In this document: positions 35,667 through 44,233 of the stretch, in pieces
Layout of the letters: every line of letters begins with the position of its first letter
How positions within the stretch are numbered: position 1 is the stretch's first letter
The notes under the pieces: model-generated
Told to the model about the DNA's origin: nothing
Seen by the model: the letters and a program-made list of their open reading frames with translations, nothing else
The model's database searches: none
DNA from: Oscillospiraceae bacterium
GTDB taxonomy: Bacteria; Bacillota; Clostridia; Oscillospirales; Ruminococcaceae
Direction: 5' to 3'
Length of the DNA stretch: 50,102 bases
NCBI GenBank assembly: GCA_029006135.1
Contig: JAQXGE010000047.1
Coordinates: forward strand, 1 to 50,102
Position numbers and translations under genes: made by a program

Positions 35667-37562
35667 TTATTCGCTCACCGAGCTGAACAGCGCCTGGTTG
35701 CGCTTGGCGCCGGTTCCGATGTTGTTGTATTCAAGGTAATAATATCCGTAGACCCACGCATCCAGTTCGGGATTTTCCCCGTAGCGGTGGGTGGTGCCGT
35801 CCGCGGCCATATAGTCATTTCCGGCCGTGACAACGGGAACATAGTCCTTCATCGCAAGCAGATAACGGTAGTAGGGTGTCAGCGGCAGACCGGCGGTTTC
35901 CGCAAGGGTCGGGGCGAGCATACACAAATCCATCCGGTTCAGCGCATCCGCACTTTCGGTTTCGCTCTGTGCGGCTTCGAGCGGGTAGTTGGCCCAGATG
36001 ATAAAGGGCGTACTGCGCTCAAGAATTTGCAAATCGTTGCCCTCTGCGCGGCTCTTGTCCGCCACATGGTCCACAAAGCTCGGCGCATGGTCGCCCGCCA
36101 TCGCGACAATGACGCGGCGGCCCTGCTCGGCGTAGACCTTTTCAAAATACGCGGTAAGTTCGCCGAATGCCTGGTCGGTGAGGTACATATTGCTCAGGTA
36201 CTCGTCCATCACGGCGTCATACTCGCCGTAATCCGTGGCGGCATGGACCAAATCGGCCTCGGGCGGGTTCATGTCATAGTCGCCGTGGCTCTGGATGGAC
36301 ACAAGGAAGGTGAACCGCGGCTGATCCTCCGGCATCGCTTCATAGAGGGCCGTCAAATCGCGGTAGGTTGCCGAATCGGTCTGATAGGGCCGATTGCCGT
36401 AGGTTTCCTTTGTGGGGAAATCCTCCTCAAAATGCGTCTCGTCAAAGCCGAGCGCCAGCCAGGCGGAATCCCGGCGGTAGTTGGAGTTCGTGTACGGGTG
36501 AGCGGCCATTGTGGCATAGCCCAAATCCTTGAGATAGCCTGTCAGGCTGTTGGCATTGTGGAGGTTCAGCCAGTTGAACGGCGTGATGGAGGGCATCAGC
36601 ATCATCGAGTTGCCGGTAAGCATCTCATACTCACTGGAGTTGGTGCCGCCGCCCACATGGGGGCCGACTGTGTGGCCGTAGATGGAGTTGGGCAGACTGC
36701 GGGTCACCGTCATGATGTCCCGGTCGGCCTGCAAATCGGTCACAAGGTCAAAGTCATAAAAACTCTCTGAGAGAATCAGTACCACATCGGGGTAATCCTC
36801 CGCCTTGGCAGGCGGGGTTGTGCGCTCATAATCCTTTGCGCGGTCGGCGGCCTGTGCGGCGGCTTCATCGGAGTAGTTTTCCGGCATGAGGATGGGGTCC
36901 ACCATCAGGCTTGCGGCCTCAATGGTGCCGGCCAGATAGCCGTATTTATAGTAGGTTTCCTGCCAGGCCCAGCCATAAGTGGCGGAGGGCTTGATGGGGT
37001 TGGGACTGAAATAGCCGATATAGAGGATGGCAAAAATCCCCGCCGCACTCCCGGCAATCCGGATGCCGCGCTGCTTCCAGCTGGCCCTGCGGCGGGCGGC
37101 TTTGCCGCCTGTCAGCCGGCTCTGTGCCCAGCCAATCGCCAGCACCGGCAGGTAGAGCAGCACCAGTTCCACCACCGTGGCGGTGATATGCAGCGTGTAG
37201 CTGCCCATGACCTCGGCCGCGGTGCCGAGATTGAGAATGTCCTGCGGCATGAGCGCTGAGCCGTGCAGATCGCGGGTGTAGTAGTTGATGAGCGAGATGA
37301 CGGTGAACACCGCACCTGACAGCCCTGTGGCAAGGCTCCAGCGCCCGCACAGCGCAAAAAGGCCAAGCGTCAGGCAGAAGGCGGTCAGCGCATTGAGCGG
37401 CGCATAGACCGGCCACTGCCCGGCCAGATACCCCGGTGTCACACCGTCAGACAGCTCAAGCTGATAGCGTGCGATGAACGCCGCCGCCACAGCCAGCACA
37501 AACGGCAGAACCACGGACAGCCAGAAGTGCTTGTCGGTAAGTTTGTTTTTTATATTTTGCAT
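35667..37562 (-). CDS. LtaS-like sulfatase-fold phosphoglycerol transferase
   Basis: Membrane enzyme of the lipoteichoic acid synthase/alkaline phosphatase superfamily: N-terminal transmembrane helices (about five, residues 10-195) and an extracellular sulfatase-fold domain. Metal and catalytic residues are visible: VVLILSESFYDF (Glu) and GGGTNSSEYEML with Thr307 as the probable nucleophile. MAGDHAPSFVDH carries the Asp/His metal pair. LtaS-type enzymes polymerise glycerol-phosphate from phosphatidylglycerol; some relatives only prime or decorate glycans, so substrate identity is inferred. The 631 residues match the family (about 600-650). ATG 37562 follows AAGGAA. It shares the neighbourhood with uppP and a teichoic-type exporter. 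Confidence 0.87.
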   Translation of the reverse strand: MQNIKNKLTDKHFWLSVVLPFVLAVAAAFIARYQLELSDGVTPGYLAGQWPVYAPLNALTAFCLTLGLFALCGRWSLATGLSGAVFTVISLINYYTRDLHGSALMPQDILNLGTAAEVMGSYTLHITATVVELVLLYLPVLAIGWAQSRLTGGKAARRRASWKQRGIRIAGSAAGIFAILYIGYFSPNPIKPSATYGWAWQETYYKYGYLAGTIEAASLMVDPILMPENYSDEAAAQAADRAKDYERTTPPAKAEDYPDVVLILSESFYDFDLVTDLQADRDIMTVTRSLPNSIYGHTVGPHVGGGTNSSEYEMLTGNSMMLMPSITPFNWLNLHNANSLTGYLKDLGYATMAAHPYTNSNYRRDSAWLALGFDETHFEEDFPTKETYGNRPYQTDSATYRDLTALYEAMPEDQPRFTFLVSIQSHGDYDMNPPEADLVHAATDYGEYDAVMDEYLSNMYLTDQAFGELTAYFEKVYAEQGRRVIVAMAGDHAPSFVDHVADKSRAEGNDLQILERSTPFIIWANYPLEAAQSETESADALNRMDLCMLAPTLAETAGLPLTPYYRYLLAMKDYVPVVTAGNDYMAADGTTHRYGENPELDAWVYGYYYLEYNNIGTGAKRNQALFSSVSE

Positions 37563-37610
37563 GAGAATACGTTCCTTTTTTACTTTTGGTGGAAACAGAC
37601 GGATTTTATT

Positions 37611-37639
37611 ATTATATCATATTTTGAGGAAAAGGGAAA
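37611..37639 (-). promoter_or_regulatory. Candidate promoter of the LtaS-like gene
   Basis: On the minus strand TATAAT (37616-37611), about 50 bp before the start. The -35 (TTTCCC, 37639-37634) is weak; the surroundings are AT-rich. Confidence 0.5.
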
Positions 37640-37698
37640 TAGAGAACGCTCAAGCTTTCTGCCAAATAAAAAATCACGATATAATTGCTTGCGAATGC

Positions 37699-37727
37699 TT
37701 GCATTTGATTGCAGAAATGCCTATAAT
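37699..37727 (+). promoter_or_regulatory. Toxin-antitoxin promoter with operator-like palindrome
   Basis: TTGCAT (37699-37704), 17 bp and TATAAT (37722-37727). The spacer contains GCATTT...AAATGC (37701-37720), an inverted repeat well placed for autorepression. TTGC(T/A)T repeats lie just upstream. Confidence 0.8.
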
Positions 37728-37750
37728 AAAAATAAAGGAGCGTGATTGCC

Positions 37751-38056
37751 ATGGCCAATACTTCTGCTGTTTATGCACGCATTGATGCGAATCTGAAAGA
37801 GAACGCGGAGGGAATCCTCGCTCAGCTTGGAATTTCACCTTCCGGAGCGATTCAGATGCTTTACAGCCAAATTGTACTCCAGCAGGGAATGCCGTTTGAA
37901 CTTCGTCTGCCTACCGCAAAGCCGACAGCGGTTGGCGGCATGAGCCGCGCCGAACTGGATGCGGAGCTGAGCAAAGGCGTTGAATCAATCAAAAAGGGAA
38001 AAACGTATTCCGTGGACGAAGTGGACGATGAATTGGCGCGGGAGTTCGGGATATGA
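37751..38056 (+). CDS. RelB/DinJ-family antitoxin
   Basis: A 101-residue antitoxin with an N-terminal ribbon-helix-helix domain (SAVYARIDANLKENAEGILAQLGISPSGAIQMLYSQIVLQQGMPF), the hallmark of DinJ-type proteins. The C-terminal segment (MSRAELDAELSKGVESIKKGKTYSVDEVDDELAREFGI) is charged and should wrap the toxin. ATG 37751 is 10 nt after AAAGGAG; a GTG 9 bp earlier is too close to it. The stop overlaps the toxin start (ATGA), the standard TA layout. Antitoxin and promoter are more AT-rich than the flanks, consistent with horizontal arrival. Confidence 0.9.
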   Translation: MANTSAVYARIDANLKENAEGILAQLGISPSGAIQMLYSQIVLQQGMPFELRLPTAKPTAVGGMSRAELDAELSKGVESIKKGKTYSVDEVDDELAREFGI

Positions 38057-38385
38057 CGGAACGTTTTCGCGTCAATTACTCCCCGGAGGCTTTGGACGAC
38101 CTGAAAAAAATCTATTCCTATATTGCCTTTGCACTCAAAGAAAATCGGATTGCATCCAACCAGGTCAACCGTATCCGGAGCAGTATCCGTTCGCTGGATA
38201 CATTTCCGGGACGATATGCGGCGGTTGAGTGGGAGCCGTGGGCATCCATGGGAATGCATAAACTGCCGGTGAATAACTATGTGGTTTTCTATCTGGTGGA
38301 CGATGCATCCAGGGAAGTCAAAATTGCCCGTATTTTTTACGGCGGGCGTGACATTGAAGGCGCAGTCAATTCGGAGGACGAATGA
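38053..38385 (+). CDS. RelE/ParE-superfamily toxin
   Basis: A 110-residue toxin partner of the DinJ-like antitoxin. The RelE/ParE fold is seen in RVNYSPEALDDLKKIYSYIAFAL, SLDTFPGRYA, and the C-terminal strands NYVVFYLVDDASREVKIARIFYGGRDI. RelE-type members cut mRNA on the ribosome and ParE-type members poison gyrase. The short motif set here (LPVNNYVVFYLVDD, ARIFYGGRD) is shared by both, so the target is not settled. It is translated from an ATGA overlap and closed by a terminator. Confidence 0.88.
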   Translation: MTERFRVNYSPEALDDLKKIYSYIAFALKENRIASNQVNRIRSSIRSLDTFPGRYAAVEWEPWASMGMHKLPVNNYVVFYLVDDASREVKIARIFYGGRDIEGAVNSEDE

Positions 38386-38390
38386 CAGCA

Positions 38391-38425
38391 GGGGGAACGG
38401 CTTTTTGAGCTGGTCCCCTTTTGCT
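38391..38425 (+). terminator. Toxin-antitoxin operon terminator
   Basis: GGGGAACGGCT and AGCTGGTCCCC form an 11-position stem (10 pairs, one G-U, one mismatch), loop TTTTG, then TTTTGCTTTT. Confidence 0.75.
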
Positions 38426-38470
38426 TTTCTGCACCTCCGCCGTTCCGGACCCGAAAAACGTGGGTTCCCG

Positions 38471-38499
38471 TTGTCCCGTGCCGCAAACCGTGCTATAAT
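38471..38499 (+). promoter_or_regulatory. Promoter of the MYG1-like gene
   Basis: TTGTCC (38471-38476), 17 bp, TATAAT (38494-38499) extended by TGC, 40 bp before the start. Confidence 0.85.
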
Positions 38500-38538
38500 A
38501 AATGAAACGTTTGAGATTCACCACACGGAGGCAAAAAT

Positions 38539-39375
38539 ATGAAAATCCCGGCAAAAGGCTTTACGCACGGCGGAAAATTCCACGCAGACGATGTGTTTTC
38601 CACGGCTCTTTTACAGATTGTCCGCCCGGACATCAAGGTGACCCGCGGCTTTGTGGTGCCTGATAACTTTGACGGCATCGTGTACGATGTGGGCGGCGGA
38701 ATGTTCGACCACCATTCCGAACCGCGTGAGAGCCGTCCTAACGGCGTGCCTTATGCGGCCTTCGGTCTGCTGTGGCGGATGCTCGGCCCCGGGCTTGTCG
38801 GCGCACATCAGGCCCGGCTGATGGACGAAAACTTTGTCCAGCCGCTCGACCTCAATGACAATACCGGCGAGCCGAACTCTTTAGCGGATGCCATTGGAAG
38901 TTTCAACCCCGTGTGGGATTCCAAGGATGACCCGGATGAATGCTTCTGGCGCGCCGTTCCCTTTGCGCGTCAGGTACTTGAGAACGAGATTGCCGCCGCC
39001 AACGCCGTCAACCGCGCTGATGAGACGGTACAGCGCGCTTACAAAAATTCAAAGGACGGCATTGTTGTCCTGCCCGACTATATGCCGTGGAAAAACGGTC
39101 TGTACAAGACCGATGCTCTGTTTGTCGTGTACCCCAGCCAGCGCGGCGGATACAGCGCGCAGTGCGTGACGGACTACAAGACCCGCCGCAGCAAGGTGCC
39201 GTTCCCGCCCGCCTGGGCCGGTCAGCCCGAGGAAGTCCTGCGGGAAAAGAGCGGTCTGCCGCTCAAATTCTGCCATCCCAGCCGCTTCCTTGTGACGGCG
39301 GAGGATAAGGATTCCGCCATTGAAGCCTGCCGCCGCGCTCTGCGCGCCGCGGGCCGCCCGGTGAGCGGACAGTGA
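38539..39375 (+). CDS. MYG1 family protein (DHH-like metal hydrolase fold)
   Basis: Homologue of the MYG1/GAMM1 (UPF0160) family. Eukaryotic MYG1 is a 3'-5' RNA exonuclease; the bacterial role is uncharacterised. The opening FTHGGKFHADDVFSTALL, the IVYDVGGGMFDHHSEPRESRPNGVPYAAFGLLW block with its DHH-type metal ligands and the later FNPVWDSKDDPDECFWRAV segment are typical. The C-terminal block SAQCVTDYKTRRSKVPFPPAWAG also fits. The length is 278 residues. ATG 38539 follows ACGGAGG. It is translationally coupled (GTGA) to the GIY-YIG-GNAT gene, suggesting a shared nucleic-acid role. Confidence 0.88.
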   Translation: MKIPAKGFTHGGKFHADDVFSTALLQIVRPDIKVTRGFVVPDNFDGIVYDVGGGMFDHHSEPRESRPNGVPYAAFGLLWRMLGPGLVGAHQARLMDENFVQPLDLNDNTGEPNSLADAIGSFNPVWDSKDDPDECFWRAVPFARQVLENEIAAANAVNRADETVQRAYKNSKDGIVVLPDYMPWKNGLYKTDALFVVYPSQRGGYSAQCVTDYKTRRSKVPFPPAWAGQPEEVLREKSGLPLKFCHPSRFLVTAEDKDSAIEACRRALRAAGRPVSGQ

Positions 39376-40232
39376 GCGCACAGCGCCTTGGCCCGGCACC
39401 GAGCACCGAGCAGGACTGCCTGACGGAGTCCGCCGCATGGGCCTACATGGTGCGCTGTGCGGACGGGAGCCTCTATTCCGGCTGGACCAACGATTTGGCC
39501 CGCCGCCTTAAAGCCCACAAAACCGGCCGGGGCGGTGCGCGCTACACCCACAGCAAGGGTGCCGTCAAACTGGCCTATGCCGAGCGCTGTGCTGACAAAT
39601 CCGCCGCACTGCGCCGTGAAGCGGCACTGAAAAAACTCGATAAAGCGAGGAAAGAGAGCCTTGCCGCCGCGTGGGAAGCACGCAACACGATCACAATCCG
39701 GCAAGCCGCCCTTGCGGATGCCCCGGCGGTCAATGAACTGTACGGCTGGTATGTGACCCACTCAACGGCAACATTCCAGTACAGGGTCCCCACTGTGGAG
39801 GAACAGCGGCAGAGCATGGCATCCGCGATGGCCGCGGCACCGTTCCTGCTTGCGGAGGATGCCTCGGGGCGCCTGTGCGGCTATGCGTGTGCCCACCCGT
39901 GGCGCACACGGGAAGCATTTTCCTGGGATGTGGAACTGACGGTCTACTGCGCGTGGGACTGCATCGGGCAGGGAGTCGGGCACCGGCTCTATGACACGCT
40001 CATCCCGGCTCTGCGTGAACAGGGCTACTGCAACGCGATTGCGCTGGTGGCACATCCCAACCCCGAGAGTGAGGCGTTCCACAAGGCACTCGGCTTCCGC
40101 AAAGCGGCCACCGAGCCGCGCACCGGCTACAAGTTCGGGCGCTGGCTCGATTTGCAATACTGGTGGCTGGATCTGCGCCCCGGCGATGCCGCGCCCGAGC
40201 CCGTTCGCCTGCCGGAATTTCCCGCGGAATAA
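39372..40232 (+). CDS. GIY-YIG nuclease fused to a GNAT acetyltransferase
   Basis: The 286-residue protein carries two domains usually found apart. Residues about 22-100 form a YhbQ/UPF0213-type GIY-YIG domain: AYMVRCADGSLYSGWTNDLARRLKAHKTGRGGARYTH, then KLAYAERCADKSAALRREAALKKLDKARKESL. Residues about 108-275 form a GNAT domain like phosphinothricin/MDD-type acetyltransferases: ITIRQAALADAPAVNELYGWYV, WDVELTVYCAWDCIGQGVGHRLYDTLI and the NPESEAFHKALGF motif. The start is taken as GTG 39372, overlapping the MYG1 stop; a later Met (AYM) would cut the GIY motif. I see no frameshift or stop at the joint. Substrates of both halves are unknown. Confidence 0.85.
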   Translation: MSAQRLGPAPSTEQDCLTESAAWAYMVRCADGSLYSGWTNDLARRLKAHKTGRGGARYTHSKGAVKLAYAERCADKSAALRREAALKKLDKARKESLAAAWEARNTITIRQAALADAPAVNELYGWYVTHSTATFQYRVPTVEEQRQSMASAMAAAPFLLAEDASGRLCGYACAHPWRTREAFSWDVELTVYCAWDCIGQGVGHRLYDTLIPALREQGYCNAIALVAHPNPESEAFHKALGFRKAATEPRTGYKFGRWLDLQYWWLDLRPGDAAPEPVRLPEFPAE

Positions 40233-40243
40233 AAAGGTAAAAT

Positions 40244-40283
40244 AAAATCCCGCACCTGCGGCAAAATGCAGGGGCGGGATTTT
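40244..40283. terminator. Bidirectional terminator
   Basis: AAAATCCCGCACCTGC (40244-40259) and GCAGGGGCGGGATTTT (40268-40283) pair with one A-G mismatch, between the convergent fusion gene and MATE copy 3. Confidence 0.9.
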
Positions 40284-40286
40284 GCT

Positions 40287-41660
40287 TTATGCGGCTTTCT
40301 TGGGGCCTTCTTTGAGGATGCGGTTAAACCGCGTGAAGAAGGTGATGCTCGTCACGGCGGCGGCAATGATGTCGCTGATCGGCTCTGCGAGGAAAACGGC
40401 GAACACCTTGTCGGACAAAATCATTGGCAGGATGAAGATAAGAGGAATCAGCAGAATCAGTTTGCGCAGGCAGGCCATAATCAGGCTGATTTTGGCCTGT
40501 CCAAGTGCGACAAAACTCTGCTGGCAGGAACATTGGAACCCGCAGGCAAAGATGCCGGCCATATAGACCCGCATGGCCCAGCGCGTGTATTCCACAAGTT
40601 CGGCATCGGGGGTGAAAATCCGCGCAAACATCTGCGGCGCAACCATGGCCGCCGCCCAGAATGCGGCGGCATACACCACGCAGACGCCGAACTGGCAGTA
40701 GAACGCTTTCTTGACGCGGTCGGCGTTGCCCGCGCCGTAAGTGTAGCTGATGATGGGCTGACCACCCTGGCAAACGCCCTGAAGCGGCATCATGACCAGC
40801 TGGGAGACGCTCGTGATGATGGTCATGGCGCCCACCGCAAGGTCACCGCCGTAGCGGGAAAGGCTGGAGTTGAAGCTGATGGAGAGCAGACTCTCGGTCG
40901 CAAGCATGACAAAGGAGGAAATACCCAGCGCCAGGCAGGGGGCAATGACCTTGCCAACAATGCGCAGATTTTTCTTTTTCAGACGCAGCACCGTCTTTTT
41001 GCCGGTCAGGAAGCGCAGCACCCAGATAGCGCTCACGCCCTGGCTGATGACGGTCGCCGTGGCGGCACCCTCAACGCCCATGTCCAGCACAAAGATGAAG
41101 ATGGGGTCAAGGATGATGTTGCACACCGCGCCGATGACGGTGGTCATCATGCTGAAGGTGGCAAAGCCCTGCGTTGTGATGAAGGTGTTCATGCCCAGCA
41201 CAATCATGACGAACAGACTGCCCAGCACATAGATGCGCGTGTAGCCGAGGGCGTAGGGGAGTGTGTTCTCGCTCGCGCCGAACAGCATGAGCAGAGGGGA
41301 GGCAAAGATGCTCACCACAACGGTGAATACCACGGCAATGATGACGAGCAGACTGAAGCAGTTTCCCATGATGCGCTCGGCACCGTCATTGTCTTTCTGA
41401 CCCATTGCGATGGCTGCACGGGGCGCACCGCCCGAGCCGCAGAGCATGGCGAAAGCGTTGACGAGCATCAGAATGGGCATACACAGCCCGATGCCGGTCA
41501 GTGCGGTCGCGCCAGTCTCAGGAATATGACCGATGTAAATGCGGTCCACGATGTTATAAAGCAGATTGATGATCTGTGCCACTACGGCGGGCAGTGCCAG
41601 CTTAAACAGCAGCTTGGGAACACTGCCGGTGCCCATATCGGCGGATTGTGATGCAGCCAT
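40287..41660 (-). CDS. MATE family transporter, copy 3
   Basis: A 457-residue MATE exporter with 12 hydrophobic segments. LPAVVAQIINLLYNIVDRIYIGHIPETGATALTGIGLCMP is the helix 1-2 signature, and GSGGAPRAAIAMGQKD and MGVEGAATATVISQGVSAIW are further conserved turns. The start is ATG 41660 (MAASQSADMGTGSVPKLLFK), after AAAAGGAG; an earlier in-frame ATG 42 bp upstream has no site. It lies downstream of the GH3 gene on the same strand but a GC-rich hairpin separates them. The substrate is unknown. Confidence 0.9.
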   Translation of the reverse strand: MAASQSADMGTGSVPKLLFKLALPAVVAQIINLLYNIVDRIYIGHIPETGATALTGIGLCMPILMLVNAFAMLCGSGGAPRAAIAMGQKDNDGAERIMGNCFSLLVIIAVVFTVVVSIFASPLLMLFGASENTLPYALGYTRIYVLGSLFVMIVLGMNTFITTQGFATFSMMTTVIGAVCNIILDPIFIFVLDMGVEGAATATVISQGVSAIWVLRFLTGKKTVLRLKKKNLRIVGKVIAPCLALGISSFVMLATESLLSISFNSSLSRYGGDLAVGAMTIITSVSQLVMMPLQGVCQGGQPIISYTYGAGNADRVKKAFYCQFGVCVVYAAAFWAAAMVAPQMFARIFTPDAELVEYTRWAMRVYMAGIFACGFQCSCQQSFVALGQAKISLIMACLRKLILLIPLIFILPMILSDKVFAVFLAEPISDIIAAAVTSITFFTRFNRILKEGPKKAA

Positions 41661-41720
41661 TGGCAAAATCTCCTTTTGAATGTATGAAGAACTTTGAATC
41701 ATGAAAAGGGACAGACAAAA

Positions 41721-41745
41721 GGGGCCGACCCTGCGGGCCGGCCCC
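41721..41745 (-). terminator. Terminator after the GH3 gene
   Basis: GGGGCCGACCC/GGGCCGGCCCC form an 11 bp stem around a 3 nt loop, with T-runs on both sides (TTTTG on -, TTTTT on +). It insulates MATE copy 3 from the GH3 gene. Confidence 0.75.
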
Positions 41746-41798
41746 GAACCTTTTTAGTATACTGCGATTGGCAAAAAATGTCAATCCAACGGGAAAAC

Positions 41799-44042
41799 TC
41801 AGTAGTTCAGGCCGAAACCGTACTCATAGTAACTGCCATTGCCGTCACGGTAGGCGTAGGCCTTGCCGTTCTCATCCTTGAGGGAATCCGGCATATAGAG
41901 GTCCTTGTCAAAGCCGGGCACGTCATTGGGGCTGATGCAGACGCCGTCCGCGTTGACAGCCAGCACTTCATCGCCGCGGGGCAGCGTGAAGGGCAGCTTG
42001 CCGACAGGGGAGAAGCGCCCGAAGATGACATCCAGCGTGGCGGAAGGATAGGTGTCAAAGCCGGCGGTCAGCGCATCGGCGCAGCGCTCGACATTGCCGA
42101 CCTCCCAGGCCAGCGTGAAGTTGATGTTGGCAATGACCTTGCCGCCGTGCGCATGGACGGCAGCAGCAATCTCGGCCAGGCGGTTGGCATCATGGAGAGT
42201 CGTCTCCTCGTGCGTCTCGGCGGTCGGCTTGCCGTCCGCATCCACGTTGCAGACGGTCTTGCCCTCGCAGATGTCGAGCTCCAGATAGCCCGGCGTGGCA
42301 TTGAAATACTCACCGGAGGAGGGCGTGACCATCAAAATCGCGTAATCGGCCTCGGCGGGGTCCTCGGTCAGCGCCACATTGCCGAGCATCTCACGCAGTG
42401 CCTTGGTCGCGGCGGCGGCCTGCTCAGCGCCCTTGTTGAATGCCTCGGCATAGACCTTCTTGCCGGCGAGTTTGTCGGCGGTCAGCGGCAGGGTGCCGTC
42501 ATTCTTGAGCAGAACAACGCTCTGGCGGTGAACTTCGTTGGCGGCGGCCCAGTCATCGGGGTTGGCAACAACCTTGGCGGCCTCGGCGGGACAGCGGTAG
42601 GTATCCTCAAACATACCCAGTTCAAACATCTCGGTCAGCGTGCGGGTCACGGCGCGGTCAAGTGCCTCATCGGTCAGCACAACTTCCTCTTTGGTAAAGC
42701 CCTCGGGCGGGTTGTGCGTCTCGTAGTAGTCATTGTGGGCACGGTCGTAGGCCTCACGGGCATAGGCGTTGTCGAACAGGCCGGAAATCACATCCACCCC
42801 GGCGGTGCCGATGGCATAGCCGATGCGCTCGGGCTGGTCGAGCTTCTCCATGCCCCAGGCCATGTTGTGAACGATGCCGGAATCCGAGTTGATGTAGCCC
42901 TTGAAGCCCATCTGCCCGCGCAGCATCGTGTCAATGAAATACTTGTTGTAGGCAAACCCGTAGGGCTTCAGGTCAATAACGTTGCCCTCGCAGTCCTTCT
43001 GCGGGGCGCTCTTGGCCGCGGCAGGCTTGGAATAGTAGGGCATGATGGAGGCCGTGTTGGAGTCAACAGCGGTCTGGAACGGCGGCAGATGGTATTTCTG
43101 CAAACTGCCCTCGGTCGCGTAGACGTTCCACTGACCGGCGGCATAGTGGGGGTCAAAGCCGTTTTCACGCGCGCCGCCGCCCGGGAAGTGCTTGGTGGTG
43201 ACGGCCACGCCGTCCTTGGTGATGCCCTCTTTGCTGCCCTGAATGCCGGGGATCAGATGCTCCATAATCTCACTGATGAGCGCGGGATCCTCGCCGAAGG
43301 TGCCGTAGGTGCGCTGCCAGCGCGGATCAGTCACGGTATCCGCCATGTACATATAGCCCTTGCGCAGGCCGCAGGCGTTCCACTCGCGGCGGATGGTGTC
43401 GGCAAACTTGTCCACAATATCAATACGGCCGGTGCCCTTGACAGCCGCGGCAATGCCCAGCGTGCCGGGCCAGGTGGCAAACACGCCGCCCGCATCGTTC
43501 ATGCCGAACACAATCTCGCCGTTCTCGTTGCGGCTGTTGGAGGTCACGTTCACCGGCACAAAGCGCTCACAGTTCTCCGCCAGATACTGCAGCTGGTCAA
43601 GGTAGTCGGCCAAATCATCGGGTTTGGCGTTCTCGCGCAGGATGGTGTGGCGGGCAAACCAGTCCTTAATCAGGGTGGAGGTGCCGGGCAGGTCCTGCAT
43701 ACCAAAAATGGTTTTCTGGTGGACCTCGGCCTCATCGAGCAGGCCCGACTCATCGGGTTCGGGCTTGTGGTCAGGCAGGCGCGGGCTGGGGTACTTGGGG
43801 CCCATGCGCCAGTCGGAATAGAACAGCTGACCAATCTTTTCGTCCACCGTCAGTTCCTTGACGTAGGCGGCGGCACGCTCCGCGGCGGGCAGGCGCCAGT
43901 CGTTGACGGCGTTGACCTCACCGGAACCGTCAATGTCCTTGAAGGTCAGGCCGTCCTTCTCGATGACCCGGCGGCTGACGGTGGAAATATCCGGGCCGTT
44001 TGCGTTGTGGTAGATTTTGATGTTTTCAGAAGCTTTTGCCAT
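41799..44042 (-). CDS. Glycoside hydrolase family 3 enzyme (beta-glucosidase-like)
   Basis: A 747-residue GH3 protein without a signal peptide, so cytoplasmic. The N-terminal barrel contains LTVDEKIGQLFYSDWRMG, TFGEDPALISEIMEHLIPGIQG and VAVTTKHFPGGGARENGFDPHYA (substrate-binding Lys-His). GFKGYINSDSGIV holds Asp387 as the likely nucleophile. The second alpha/beta domain contains NEVHRQSVVLLKNDGTLPL and the CADALTAGFDTYPSATLDVIFGRFSPVGKLPFTLP block. GH3 members release glucose, xylose, GlcNAc or others, and the specificity here is not readable. ATG 44042 follows AAAGGAG. It lies downstream of the beta-glucuronidase gene on the same strand. Confidence 0.9.
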   Translation of the reverse strand: MAKASENIKIYHNANGPDISTVSRRVIEKDGLTFKDIDGSGEVNAVNDWRLPAAERAAAYVKELTVDEKIGQLFYSDWRMGPKYPSPRLPDHKPEPDESGLLDEAEVHQKTIFGMQDLPGTSTLIKDWFARHTILRENAKPDDLADYLDQLQYLAENCERFVPVNVTSNSRNENGEIVFGMNDAGGVFATWPGTLGIAAAVKGTGRIDIVDKFADTIRREWNACGLRKGYMYMADTVTDPRWQRTYGTFGEDPALISEIMEHLIPGIQGSKEGITKDGVAVTTKHFPGGGARENGFDPHYAAGQWNVYATEGSLQKYHLPPFQTAVDSNTASIMPYYSKPAAAKSAPQKDCEGNVIDLKPYGFAYNKYFIDTMLRGQMGFKGYINSDSGIVHNMAWGMEKLDQPERIGYAIGTAGVDVISGLFDNAYAREAYDRAHNDYYETHNPPEGFTKEEVVLTDEALDRAVTRTLTEMFELGMFEDTYRCPAEAAKVVANPDDWAAANEVHRQSVVLLKNDGTLPLTADKLAGKKVYAEAFNKGAEQAAAATKALREMLGNVALTEDPAEADYAILMVTPSSGEYFNATPGYLELDICEGKTVCNVDADGKPTAETHEETTLHDANRLAEIAAAVHAHGGKVIANINFTLAWEVGNVERCADALTAGFDTYPSATLDVIFGRFSPVGKLPFTLPRGDEVLAVNADGVCISPNDVPGFDKDLYMPDSLKDENGKAYAYRDGNGSYYEYGFGLNY

Positions 44043-44102
44043 AGGTTACTCCTTTCGCGTTCCCGGCATGGCCGGGGGTGAAAAGTCCTGTATATACAAT
44101 AG

Positions 44103-44136
44103 TGCGGGCACACTTCACAAAAGGAAGGTGCCCGCA
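44103..44136. other. Hairpin between the glucuronidase and GH3 genes
   Basis: TGCGGGCAC (44103-44111) and GTGCCCGCA (44128-44136) form a perfect 9 bp stem, with an inner CTTC/GAAG pairing on the minus strand. No T-run follows, so it may be an mRNA processing or attenuation structure or a weak terminator. No clear promoter for the GH3 gene is visible in 44043-44233. Confidence 0.5.
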
Positions 44137-44233
44137 AAGGGAGGACGGAAAAAGCAATTATAAGCTGACGGGGGTGCGGCAGAGCCGTTATGCCGTCAGG
44201 CGGTTTGGAAATTTTCCGGGGAAATCACTGGGC

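Noticed and set aside
19592-41660. Three MATE genes as a recent local amplification
   Set aside because: The three proteins differ throughout, including in their helix 1 signatures, and have different contexts, so they appear to be separate lineages.
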